Shown: piece by piece, positions 1 to 8,389 of the stretch
Layout: each line of letters opens with the position of its first letter
How positions within the stretch are numbered: the stretch's first letter is position 1
Assembly: GCA_016705125.1 (NCBI GenBank)
Contig: JADIYW010000003.1
Span: forward strand, 124,001-188,000
Direction of reading: 5' to 3'
Length of the DNA stretch: 64,000 nt
DNA from: Bacteroidota bacterium
GTDB taxonomy: Bacteria; Bacteroidota; Bacteroidia; Chitinophagales; JADIYW01
Notes under the pieces: generated by a model
The model's input: only the letters and a program-made list of their open reading frames with translations
What the model was told of the DNA's origin: nothing
Databases searched by the model: none
Made by a program: the position numbers and the translations under genes

Positions 1-1056
1 CATTATATCTGCATAGTTAGAAACAGTTTGTGTATTAGATAAAGCTTGCTGTATAAGATGTAAATCCTTTTTGCGTCCAAAAATTTTATCATAACTCACC
101 TTTGTAAGCGCCGTATCTAGTTTGTTAGACGCTTTATTTGAGGTTGAGTCTCCTTTTTTATAAATACTTAAATAGCTTTCATTAAATTGGGAAAGATTTT
201 TTCTTTGATCTTCAATTTCAAGCATTATTGTATCTGACTCAGACAATAATTGCTTCACATTGTATAATTGGTAAGAATTTTGAAATAAATTTTGGTCACT
301 TCTAGACATCTTAAATTGTGACAAATCGAATACTTTATGGTATTTTGAAAACTCTGAAACAAACTGCTCGAAGTATTTTTTACCATAATCGCTTCTTTTC
401 TGTGTTTCTTGAATCTGTTTTCCATTGTATAAATCCAAGATTAAAAATTGCCCATTTCCACTCAAACCTATTTTGCCACTATCAGCCATAAGGACATTAT
501 CTGCTCCATTTCCACTTGTATGGTCATATACCATTACACCAAAAATAGTTTGGTCATCTTCAGATTTTTTTTCTATTCTTATATTAAATCCATCAATTCC
601 TCTATAAAAAACGCCTTCCTTAATATCTAATGCAGGTTTAGATTTTCGAATATCCCATAGTAAGGAATAAAACTTCAATAAAGTATTTGGCAAAATGGTA
701 TTAGAATAATAAAAAGCACCTATGCTTAGAAAGAAACAAAAAAATATTAAACTACCGAAAATTCGCAAAAGAGGCATTCCGGTTGACTTAAAGGCTGTTA
801 ATTCATTGTGTTCGCCCAAACTTCCCAGTACCATTGTTGATGACAAAAGAATGGCTAGAGGCAGCGCTAAAGGTATCATTGTTACCGAAAATAAACCCAT
901 TAATTGGAGTATTAACTTAAATTCCAAACCCTTTCCAACTAATTCATCAATATACTTCCAAAGAAATTGGAGTAGAAAAATTAAATCCGCAACCAAAAGA
1001 GTTAGAATGAGCGGCCCCAAAAATGAGAAAAATAAAATCCTATCAACTTTTTTCAA
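1..1056 (-). CDS. LptF/LptG-family permease (3' end outside window)
   Basis: Inner-membrane permease of the YjgP/YjgQ (LptF/LptG) family, which with LptB drives lipopolysaccharide export. The visible 352 residues begin LKKVDRILFFSFLGPL, followed by a second hydrophobic block and the family's LWKYIDELVGKGL stretch near residue 30, then PLALPLAILLSSTMVLGSLGEHNEL. From about residue 130 a soluble beta-rich region follows, as expected of the periplasmic jellyroll. I chose a TTG start at 1056 because homologues begin M-K-K-x-D-R; no ATG lies in frame. The reading frame is still open at base 1. It lies 32 bp downstream of the START-like gene on the same strand and may share its transcript. LptF and LptG cannot be told apart here. 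Confidence 0.88.
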   Translation of the reverse strand, partial: MKKVDRILFFSFLGPLILTLLVADLIFLLQFLWKYIDELVGKGLEFKLILQLMGLFSVTMIPLALPLAILLSSTMVLGSLGEHNELTAFKSTGMPLLRIFGSLIFFCFFLSIGAFYYSNTILPNTLLKFYSLLWDIRKSKPALDIKEGVFYRGIDGFNIRIEKKSEDDQTIFGVMVYDHTSGNGADNVLMADSGKIGLSGNGQFLILDLYNGKQIQETQKRSDYGKKYFEQFVSEFSKYHKVFDLSQFKMSRSDQNLFQNSYQLYNVKQLLSESDTIMLEIEDQRKNLSQFNESYLSIYKKGDSTSNKASNKLDTALTKVSYDKIFGRKKDLHLIQQALSNTQTVSNYADIM

Positions 1057-1088
1057 AATGCATAATAGGTTAAAAAAATAAGTAAAAA

Positions 1089-1475
1089 TTAAGCAGCACC
1101 TACTACCCTAGCCAAATCATTTAATTGACTATCCCATAAATCTTTAGAGCTTTTCAAATCATCTTTTTCAGCAAAATCTGTAATAAACAAAATTGTTTCA
1201 TTTGTAATTTCTGATTTTCTAATTTTAAACTCAAAAAAAGCCTTTTCATCTTCATCATCTAACCAACGAAGCCTAAAAGTATCCTCTTCTATATCTATTA
1301 ATATCTCTGCTTCTTGCATATCTCCATTCCATCCAAAAGTGTAAATATCTTCTGTTAAATCTACATAATCGGCAAACCAAAGTACTAATGCTGAGGGCGA
1401 GGTTAGGAATTCATATAAAATTCCTGGTGATGACCTAAAAGGCTTTTCAATTGTGTATTGTATTTTTTTAGACAT
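1089..1475 (-). CDS. START-like (SRPBCC) domain protein
   Basis: A 128-residue cytoplasmic protein. The sequence (KKIQYTIEKPFRSSPGILYEFLTSPSALVLWFAD, then WNGDMQEAEI and FRLRWLDDED) matches the small START/AHSA1-like helix-grip fold proteins common in Bacteroidota, whose ligand is unknown. The frame is open 11 codons further upstream, but the ATG at 1475 gives the usual N-terminus MSKKIQ. It lies upstream of the LptF/LptG-family gene on the same strand. Divergently placed rpoD starts about 200 bp away. The family call rests on overall pattern, not on a catalytic motif. Confidence 0.7.
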   Translation of the reverse strand: MSKKIQYTIEKPFRSSPGILYEFLTSPSALVLWFADYVDLTEDIYTFGWNGDMQEAEILIDIEEDTFRLRWLDDEDEKAFFEFKIRKSEITNETILFITDFAEKDDLKSSKDLWDSQLNDLARVVGAA

Positions 1476-1640
1476 AATATTATTGAGTAAGCCACAATTA
1501 TAAACCAAAAAATCAATTAAAAAAATTAATTCTCAAAAAAAATTCTCTTCAAATTAAGAAATGATTAATTAATAGCAATTTATACCCATAAAAGTGATTT
1601 AAGACAAATACTTTATAGTGTATTATATGTCTAAAATATA

Positions 1641-1648
1641 TACATTTG
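1641..1648 (+). promoter_or_regulatory. TAnnTTTG promoter box for rpoD
   Basis: TACATTTG fits the Bacteroidota -7 element TAnnTTTG and lies 23 bp before the chosen rpoD ATG. No convincing -33 TTTG was found at the expected distance. Confidence 0.45.
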
Positions 1649-1671
1649 CACACTCAAAAATAAATCAATTT

Positions 1672-2541
1672 ATGCGTCAGCTAAAAATCACCAAATCTAT
1701 AACAAATAGGGAAAGTCAATCCTTAGAAAAATATCTTCAAGAAATTGGAAAAGTTGACCTTATAACTGCTGACGAAGAAGTTATTTTAGCTCAAAAAATT
1801 AAACAAGGTGATCAAGTTGCATTAGAAAAGCTAACTAAAGCGAACTTACGATTTGTTGTTTCAGTGGCTAAACAATATCAAAACCAAGGTCTTACATTAA
1901 GTGATTTAATCAATGAAGGAAATTTGGGCTTAATAAAAGCAGCTCAAAGATTTGATGAAACTAGAGGTTTTAAATTTATTTCTTATGCTGTTTGGTGGAT
2001 TCGTCAATCTATTTTACAAGCTTTGGCTGAGCAATCTCGTATTGTTCGACTTCCTTTAAATAAAGTAGGCTCGTTAAATAAAATAAACAAAGCCTTTTCG
2101 CAGTTGGAACAAGAATTTGAAAGGGAACCATCAGCAGATGAATTAGCAGAATTGCTTGAAATAAATAGAGAAGAAGTAGAAACTACACTGGGTGTGGCAG
2201 CACGACACGTTTCAGTTGATGCTCCTTTTCAAGAAGGTGAGGAAAATTCTTTACTTGACGTACTTGAAAATACGAGTTCTCCTCGAACGGACAGCCATTT
2301 GGAATATATGGAATCGTTAAGGAAAGAAATTGAACGTTCTCTTAGTACTTTAACCGATAGACAAAAAGAAGTAGTTAAATATTATTTCGGAATTGGTGTT
2401 GAACACAGTATGTCATTAGAAGATATTGGCGATAAATTTGGATTAACCAGAGAAAGAGTCCGTCAGATAAAAGACAAAGCAATTAATAAATTGAGGGCTA
2501 CTTCAAGAAGCAAACTGCTTAAAAACTATTTAGGTAATTAA
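1672..2541 (+). CDS. rpoD: Primary RNA polymerase sigma factor
   Basis: Housekeeping sigma-70 factor of the short Bacteroidota type (289 residues). Region 1.2 is seen in SLEKYLQEIGKVDLIT, region 2 in NEGNLGLIKAAQRFDETRG and ISYAVWWIRQSI, region 3 in the middle, and region 4.2 in LTRERVRQIKDKAINKLR. Region 1.1 and the long non-conserved insertion of proteobacterial RpoD are absent, which is normal for this phylum. The ATG at 1672 gives the standard start MRQLKITKSIT; an earlier in-frame ATG-like start at 1618 would overlap the promoter box. The gap gene follows 26 bp downstream. Function is certain from family membership. Confidence 0.96.
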   Translation: MRQLKITKSITNRESQSLEKYLQEIGKVDLITADEEVILAQKIKQGDQVALEKLTKANLRFVVSVAKQYQNQGLTLSDLINEGNLGLIKAAQRFDETRGFKFISYAVWWIRQSILQALAEQSRIVRLPLNKVGSLNKINKAFSQLEQEFEREPSADELAELLEINREEVETTLGVAARHVSVDAPFQEGEENSLLDVLENTSSPRTDSHLEYMESLRKEIERSLSTLTDRQKEVVKYYFGIGVEHSMSLEDIGDKFGLTRERVRQIKDKAINKLRATSRSKLLKNYLGN

Positions 2542-2567
2542 TTAAACAATTTTTATAAATTTTTTCC

Positions 2568-4013
2568 ATGGAAAAGAAAGAATACATATCTAATTGGATT
2601 GAAAGGGAAAAAACTGCCCTTGAAATAATTCAATTAGCAGGCACTATTTATGTTGATTCATCAGTTGAATTAATCATTTTTAGAAGAAGTTTGGTCGATG
2701 CAAGAGCGAGTGAAGTAATGAATCATCATGAGTTTGCAAGAAATTTTACCAATCAAAAACTAAATGTAAATATTAGTTTGGATATAGTAAAAGCAATAAG
2801 CAAACTTGATTTAGCGCCAAGTAGAATTGATATAGGCGTTTTGGGAAAGGAATGGCTAACCGAAAACCAAACTGCAGAATCAATAGATAATTTCATTGCA
2901 GAAAAACTTAAAAATCTTGTTGGAAAGGAACGAAAAGTTTTAGAACCACGGGATATCGTTTTATTTGGTTTTGGTAGAATTGGTCGACTTGCTGCAAGGG
3001 AGTTAATCCGTCAAACCGGAAAAGGAGAACAACTTAGATTAAGAGCCATTGTTTCAAGAACCAATTCCGATGAGGATATTCTAAAAAGAGCTTCTCTTTT
3101 AAGAAAGGATTCTGTACATGGCAAATTTAGAGGAACAGTAGTTGAGGATTTAGAAAATAAAGCCTTAATTATAAATGGCCAGAAGGTATTAATGATTGCT
3201 GCAAATAAGCCTGAAGAAATCGACTATACTCAATATGGCATTCAAAATGCAATGGTAATTGACAATTCTGGAGTTTGGCGAGATAGAGAAGGGTTAGGTA
3301 AGCATTTATTAGCAAAAGGAGTAACAAAAGTATTATTGACAGCTCCTGGAAAAGGCGATATTCCTAATATTGTTCATGGAATAAATAATGAAAATTTCAA
3401 TCCAGATGATGAGGATATTTTTTCTGCCGCATCTTGTACAACCAATGCAATTGTTCCTGTTATAAAAGTAATAAATGAAGCTTATGGTATCGAAGGTGGA
3501 CATATTGAAACGGTTCACTCTTATACCAATGACCAAAATCTATTGGATAATTTTCATAAAAAATATCGAAGAGGTCGATCAGCTGCCATGAATATGGTTA
3601 TTACCGAAACGGGCGCTGCAAAAGCGGTTTCAAAGGTATTGCCAGAAATGGATGGAAAAATGACAGGTAATTCCGTTCGAGTACCTACTCCAGATGTTTC
3701 TTTAGCCATTTTAAATCTAAATTTAAATAAATCAGTGGAGTCGATTGAGTCTGTTAATCAGCTACTTAGAGAAGCATCTACATTTGGTGCTTTTGTAGAA
3801 CAAATTGACTATTCTACTTCAAATGAATTAGTGTCAAGTGATATTATTGGCAACCCACATGCAGGCGTTATTGATGCTCCAGCTACTTTACTTGCGCCTA
3901 ACAAAACAAGTATTGTATTATATGTATGGTATGATAATGAATATGGATATACAAGACAAGTTATAAGACTTTCAAAATACTTGTGCAAAGTACAAAGACT
4001 TACTTATTATTAA
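2568..4013 (+). CDS. gap: Glyceraldehyde-3-phosphate dehydrogenase, long form
   Basis: Phosphorylating GAPDH that oxidises glyceraldehyde 3-phosphate to 1,3-bisphosphoglycerate in glycolysis. The Rossmann motif GFGRIGR is at residues 134-140 and the active-site SCTTN holds the catalytic Cys at 290. The closing segment WYDNEYGYTRQ is also typical. At 481 residues it is about 150 longer than classical GAPDH. The extra N-terminal ~130 residues (helical, charged) precede the NAD domain, as in the long GAPDHs of Bacteroidota. It follows rpoD by 26 bp and precedes ffh by 63 bp. Cofactor preference cannot be decided from sequence alone. Confidence 0.93.
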   Translation: MEKKEYISNWIEREKTALEIIQLAGTIYVDSSVELIIFRRSLVDARASEVMNHHEFARNFTNQKLNVNISLDIVKAISKLDLAPSRIDIGVLGKEWLTENQTAESIDNFIAEKLKNLVGKERKVLEPRDIVLFGFGRIGRLAARELIRQTGKGEQLRLRAIVSRTNSDEDILKRASLLRKDSVHGKFRGTVVEDLENKALIINGQKVLMIAANKPEEIDYTQYGIQNAMVIDNSGVWRDREGLGKHLLAKGVTKVLLTAPGKGDIPNIVHGINNENFNPDDEDIFSAASCTTNAIVPVIKVINEAYGIEGGHIETVHSYTNDQNLLDNFHKKYRRGRSAAMNMVITETGAAKAVSKVLPEMDGKMTGNSVRVPTPDVSLAILNLNLNKSVESIESVNQLLREASTFGAFVEQIDYSTSNELVSSDIIGNPHAGVIDAPATLLAPNKTSIVLYVWYDNEYGYTRQVIRLSKYLCKVQRLTYY

Positions 4014-4076
4014 TTCAATTTATTGACCATAAATTATTTTCATTTTACACCTTTTTTTGAATAAAAATAAAATACA

Positions 4077-5404
4077 ATGTTTGAAAATTTACAGGATCGC
4101 TTAGATGTTGCGTTTAAAAACCTCAAAGGAGAAGGAAAAATAACCGAACTAAATGTTGCTGCCACCATAAAGGAAATCAGAAAAGCTTTAGTAGAGGCCG
4201 ACGTAAATTATGCAATAGCTAAAAAATTTACTGATAATGTAAAGGATAAAGCTTCTGGTCAAAATGTATTAACATCAGTTTCACCGGGTCAATTGATGGT
4301 AAAAATAGTTCAAGATGAATTAACCGCTTTTATGGGTGGTATGTCTTCAGAACTAAATATAAAAGGCAACCCAGCCGTAGTTTTAATTTCTGGTTTACAG
4401 GGTTCAGGAAAGACTACTTTTCTGGAAAATTGGCGAATCATATTAAAAACAAACTAAACCGAAACCCACTTTTAGTAGCATGCGACGTATATAGGCCTGC
4501 AGCTATTGAGCAATTGAGAGTACTTGGAGAACAGATAAAAGTAGAAGTTTATAGTGAAATAGAAAACAAAAACCCTGTTTCAATTGCTCAAAATGCAATT
4601 GCTTATGCTAAAAGCAAAGGCTATAATGTTGTAATTGTAGATACTGCAGGTCGTTTGGCCGTGGATGAAGCGATGATGGCTGAAATACACCAAATTAAAA
4701 CGACCATTAAACCTGAAGAAACCCTTTTTGTGGTGGATTCTATGACGGGGCAAGATGCTGTAAATACTGCAAAGGCATTTAATGATAGAATTAATTTTGA
4801 TGGTATTGTTTTAACAAAATTAGATGGTGATACCAGAGGTGGTGCTGCACTTTCTATTAAATATACGGTAGACAAGCCTATTAAATTTGTAAGTAGAGGA
4901 GAAAAACTTGATACTTTAGAAGTGTTTTTCCCAGATCGTATGGCTCAAAGAATATTGGGCATGGGGGATATAGTTTCTTTTGTTGAAAAAGCACAAGAAA
5001 ACTACGATGCCAAAGAAGCGGCAAAAATGCAAAGCAAAATCATGAAAAATCAATTTGATTTTGAAGATTTTCTTTCGCAATTAAACCAAATCAAAAAAAT
5101 GGGAAATATGAAAGATCTTTTAGGCATGATTCCAGGAATGGGAAAAGCTGTGAAAGATATTGATATTAATGACGACTCATTCAAAAAAATTGAGGCAATT
5201 ATTTTATCAATGACACCTAAAGAAAGAAAAAATCCAGATTTGCTAAATGGAGTAAGACGCCAAAGACTTGCAGGTGGAAGTGGAAATACAGTACAGGAAA
5301 TAAATCAATTCATCAAACAATTTGATGAAATGCGTAAAATGATGAAAAAATTTGGCACTATGAATGCGGCTGGCAAATTAAAAGGAATGAAATTTGGTAA
5401 ATAA
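4077..5404 (+). CDS. ffh: Signal recognition particle protein Ffh, with frameshift
   Basis: GTPase of the signal recognition particle, which binds 4.5S RNA and signal sequences and delivers nascent membrane proteins to FtsY. The N domain and the P-loop GLQGSGKTTF are read from 4077. The rest (DVYRPAAIEQL, VDTAGRL, TKLDGDTRGGAALS, then the Met-rich M domain) is read in another frame from about 4430. The two frames join if the TTTT at 4418-4421 is given one more T, restoring T-T-F-S-G-K-L-A. A gene this essential should not be broken, so a homopolymer sequencing error is the likely cause. The whole protein would be about 443 residues, normal for Ffh. Confidence 0.93.
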
Positions 5405-5431
5405 TTTATATTTATTGCTAAATATAAATTA
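5402..5431. terminator. A/T-only perfect hairpin between convergent genes
   Basis: TAATTTATATTTA, loop TTGC, then the exact reverse complement: a 13-bp perfect stem of A-T pairs. It sits at the end of ffh and before the convergent ECF sigma gene, with T-rich sequence after it. It may end transcripts from both sides, but the lack of G-C pairs makes this uncertain. Confidence 0.45.
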
Positions 5432-5449
5432 CTTACTTTTATTTTCTTA

Positions 5450-5944
5450 TTATCTATTCTCGTATGCTTTAAGCAATTCTTTTAATTCTTTTCTGGCAAA
5501 AAATATTCTGCTTTTAACCGTTCCTAAAGGAAGATTAAGTTTGTCAGAGATTTCTTGGTACTTAAAGCCTTTATAATGTAACAAAAATGGAGTTTTATAT
5601 TCTGATGGCAATAATTTCATTGCTTTTTGAATATCATCCATTATAAAATAATTTTCGCCTGCATTTACTGCATTATAAGAACCATTTATTTGATATATAT
5701 TCTCAGTTATATCCAAAGTGTAACTCTGTTTTTGTCTCTTTCTATAGTTATTTATGAAAATATTTTTCATTATTGTAAATAACCATGCTTTCAAATTGGT
5801 GCCTTCTTGAAATTTACCAATATTAGAAAAAGCCCTCAACATTGTTTCTTGAATTAGGTCTTCTGACTCTTCTACATTTCTTGTCAATTTCATTGCGAAT
5901 GGCTTTAAATAAGCCTTGTTCGATAAAATAATTTCAATAGACAT
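5450..5944 (-). CDS. ECF-type RNA polymerase sigma factor
   Basis: Alternative sigma factor of the extracytoplasmic-function type, 164 residues. Region 2 is seen in TRNVEESEDLIQETMLRAFSNI through LKAWLFTIMKNIFINNYRK, and region 4 in LPSEYKTPFLLHYKGFKYQEISDKLNLPLGTVKSRIFFARKELKELL. No anti-sigma gene is adjacent. It lies 68 bp downstream of the CarH-like regulator on the same strand, a pairing known from light-controlled carotenoid clusters in this phylum. The gap between them has its own promoter box and a palindrome. I infer that light acts on this sigma factor through CarH. Confidence 0.9.
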   Translation of the reverse strand: MSIEIILSNKAYLKPFAMKLTRNVEESEDLIQETMLRAFSNIGKFQEGTNLKAWLFTIMKNIFINNYRKRQKQSYTLDITENIYQINGSYNAVNAGENYFIMDDIQKAMKLLPSEYKTPFLLHYKGFKYQEISDKLNLPLGTVKSRIFFARKELKELLKAYENR

Positions 5945-5961
5945 ATCTTGTTTAATTTAAT

Positions 5962-5976
5962 TTTAACAAAGTTAAA
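5962..5976. promoter_or_regulatory. Palindrome overlapping the sigma-factor promoter
   Basis: TTTAAC-AAA-GTTAAA is a perfect inverted repeat. It overlaps a -7 box on the minus strand (TAACTTTG, positions 5974-5967) that lies 23 bp before the ECF sigma start. This arrangement suits a repressor operator, and the adjacent CarH-like gene is the obvious candidate to bind it. The binding is inference. Confidence 0.45.
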
Positions 5977-6012
5977 CAAAATAATCGAATATGCAAGTAT
6001 TTTTTTAAAAAA

Positions 6013-6906
6013 TTAAATATTCTTTAGGAAATTTATAAAACCAGCTAATTCCTGAAAAGTAATTACATTACTATTTTCTTTATTTTCCCAATTTTGCATT
6101 TGATAGCCAGAGAAAATCATTTTTACCTTCTTGCTTCTATTTCTAATATCTTCAACAAAACCATTTATTTCTTTTTGTTGGGGATACGAGGTAAATACAG
6201 AAATATAATAATCAGGCTTATTGTTTTCAATAAAATCTAAAATATTTGTTATTGGCACATTTTTGCCTAGGTAAACAACCCTAAATCCATTTTTTCGAAC
6301 CAAATAAGCCGAAAAAATGATTCCAATTTCATGAAATTCATTTTCCACATTGGCAATTAGAAAAGATTGACTTTTTTGTGATTGCCTCCAATCCAATTTG
6401 TCTATTTCAGTTATTATTTTTTGTCTAATTAGGTTTGTGGCAAAATGTTCTTGTGCTGGTTCCAAAGATTTAGTAAGCCACAAAATTCCAACATTTCTTA
6501 ATAACGGGAAACAAATATCAATGATGGTATTTTCAAATCCAATATTTTTTATTTGATCTTCCAAAATGGATAAAAAATCAAATTCATTATATTGCAACAA
6601 GGCGACTTTAAGCTTTGTTAAAATAATTTCATGATTATTTTCTATTGAATTTAATTCCAAAACCTTAGCCCAAATCTCTTCTTTATCCATGGTGCTAATC
6701 TTCGAAATTTTAATTCCGGAATGATTAAGGATAGAAATATTAATTATAAATACCAAATCCTCATTTGTATAATATCTAATATTAGTTTTGGTACGACTAG
6801 CTTTAAACAAACTAAATCTTTGCTCCCAAATTCTTAAAGTGTGCGCTTTAATTCCTGTTAATCGTTCTAAATCTTTAATGGAATATGTAGAAATGGAATT
6901 AGACAT
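6013..6906 (-). CDS. CarH-like B12-dependent MerR photoreceptor
   Basis: Light-responsive repressor candidate of 297 residues. The N-terminal MerR helix-turn-helix spans about residues 8-75 (YSIKDLERLTGIKAHTLRIWEQR). The helical cap has W143, nine residues, then E153-H154, the Wx9EH signature of adenosylcobalamin-using CarH/LitR proteins. The Rossmann-like B12 domain has E190-x-H192-xx-G195, matching the axial-histidine (E/D)xHxxG motif. In CarH, B12 in the dark holds a DNA-bound tetramer that light breaks up. No carotenoid genes lie beside it; the ECF sigma gene downstream is its likely target. Family assignment is strong; light response is inferred from the motifs. Confidence 0.87.
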   Translation of the reverse strand: MSNSISTYSIKDLERLTGIKAHTLRIWEQRFSLFKASRTKTNIRYYTNEDLVFIINISILNHSGIKISKISTMDKEEIWAKVLELNSIENNHEIILTKLKVALLQYNEFDFLSILEDQIKNIGFENTIIDICFPLLRNVGILWLTKSLEPAQEHFATNLIRQKIITEIDKLDWRQSQKSQSFLIANVENEFHEIGIIFSAYLVRKNGFRVVYLGKNVPITNILDFIENNKPDYYISVFTSYPQQKEINGFVEDIRNRSKKVKMIFSGYQMQNWENKENSNVITFQELAGFINFLKNI

Positions 6907-6928
6907 TCATTTTTTTTATTTGTTTTGA

Positions 6929-8299
6929 TTAGTAAGTACCTAGAGGAGATTTTACCACTATTTTCTGAGTAAAACATTTAACTCCTTTTTTATAGAAAAT
7001 AACAATATTCGGACCAGCTCCTAAATTTTTCAAAACCAATGGAATTTCATTATAACCAATTGAAACTTTAAATGTTCCATTCGTCTTTTTTATCCCATAG
7101 AAATCAAATATTTCATAACCTATTTCAGTTTCTTCATTTGAAATCACTTTAATTGCTGTATGATCAAATGTAGAAATATAACTTGGAAATATACCGATTT
7201 TAAACTCATTTATAGGCTTATTTTTAGTACATAACTGATAAAATTCTAAGTTTGTACAAGAGTCTGCTGGACTAGTTTGCATAAAATCATTTGCCAATTT
7301 ATCTTCAAAATTAGCCGTTTTATTGCATAAAATTTTATAAATAAAATCAGATGCGGCTTTTTTCCAATAATTATAGCTTGGTTTTGTTCCATTTGGATCA
7401 TCGAATTGACTTCCAATATCATGTCCAAAACCACAGAATGAATGTAATTCTGATGGAAAACCCAATAATTTCATTTTTTCATTGATTCTGGAGGAACCAA
7501 ACATATAAGATAAGTTTGGACAATCAATCAATTTACCTTCACCAAAAGGAACAGCAGCATCGCAAGTCCCATGTATCATCATCAATGGAATATTCTTTTG
7601 AATATTGGATAAATCAACAATGGAGCCCGCGGCTGTAATGATTCCAGCTACGTCGATTGAATAATCGTAATTATTTCCGTTTCCATCCAATCTGCCCAAT
7701 CTTGATATTCTATCTGGCGTTTCTAAACTGTGTTCTTTAGCATAAAAATTAAGGATATTTATTCCTCCAGCACTTGTCCCCAGCAAAAATATTGCATTGG
7801 TATCAACCCCCAAATCATTTGATTTAGCTTTCAGATAGCGTACCAACGCCCTAGTATCCTGAAAAGCTCGGTATTGTGCATCTTCAAAATCATTTAAACT
7901 ACCAGTGCCACAAAATCCTTTACTTCCCTCCCATCCTTGACGGTAATCTGCGGTAACTACCAAAAAACCTCGTTTGTAAAAATAATCCTGAAATAAAACC
8001 ATTAAAGGGGAATTTTTAGTGTCATCGCTTTTAAATCCTCCGCCATGTAATAAACAAATGGTCGGTATTTTCTTTGGTCGTGGTTGACTTGGAAAACCAG
8101 GATAATTTAATTTCGCCTTTAAAACCTCACTAGCTCCAGTATAATTTTTCACCTCGGCAAATGAAATCAAATCTACAAAAGTGGTATTATAAATTTCCTT
8201 TAAATTATATTCAGATTGTGCAGGCAAATTACAATCCAAACCCTGCCCTTTTAAAAATAAAACAAGAAAAAAAGAAAGACTTAAAAAAAGAGGTCTCAT
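6929..8299 (-). CDS. Secreted alpha/beta-hydrolase (esterase-like) with C-terminal tail
   Basis: Exported esterase/lipase-type hydrolase of 456 residues. A signal peptide (LFLSLSFFLVLFLKGQG) is followed by the oxyanion HGGG motif at about 85-88 and the nucleophile elbow G-T-S-A-G with Ser at about 176. A later HGTCDAAVPFGEG probably gives the acidic residue and GFGHDIG the histidine. After the hydrolase domain, about 80 residues end in a beta strand-rich segment (FTQKIVVK) that resembles type A sorting tails of the type IX secretion system. I chose the ATG at 8299 over a TTG eight codons upstream because the signal peptide then starts normally. Substrate is unknown. Confidence 0.8.
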   Translation of the reverse strand: MRPLFLSLSFFLVLFLKGQGLDCNLPAQSEYNLKEIYNTTFVDLISFAEVKNYTGASEVLKAKLNYPGFPSQPRPKKIPTICLLHGGGFKSDDTKNSPLMVLFQDYFYKRGFLVVTADYRQGWEGSKGFCGTGSLNDFEDAQYRAFQDTRALVRYLKAKSNDLGVDTNAIFLLGTSAGGINILNFYAKEHSLETPDRISRLGRLDGNGNNYDYSIDVAGIITAAGSIVDLSNIQKNIPLMMIHGTCDAAVPFGEGKLIDCPNLSYMFGSSRINEKMKLLGFPSELHSFCGFGHDIGSQFDDPNGTKPSYNYWKKAASDFIYKILCNKTANFEDKLANDFMQTSPADSCTNLEFYQLCTKNKPINEFKIGIFPSYISTFDHTAIKVISNEETEIGYEIFDFYGIKKTNGTFKVSIGYNEIPLVLKNLGAGPNIVIFYKKGVKCFTQKIVVKSPLGTY

Positions 8300-8344
8300 T
8301 TTGTTTACCAAACGTTTGTTCAATTAAAAAAAATATTTACCTTG

Positions 8345-8352
8345 CAAATATA
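8345..8352 (-). promoter_or_regulatory. TAnnTTTG promoter box for the secreted hydrolase
   Basis: On the minus strand TATATTTG lies 45 bp before the hydrolase ATG, in the gap shared with the divergent acyl-CoA dehydrogenase gene. Confidence 0.4.
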
Positions 8353-8389
8353 ATTAAATAAAAACATTGAATTGACTAAATACAAAATT

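Noticed and set aside
425..1081. Plus-strand frames at the left end
   Set aside because: They are shadows of the minus-strand LptF/LptG-family gene, which is open across the whole stretch.
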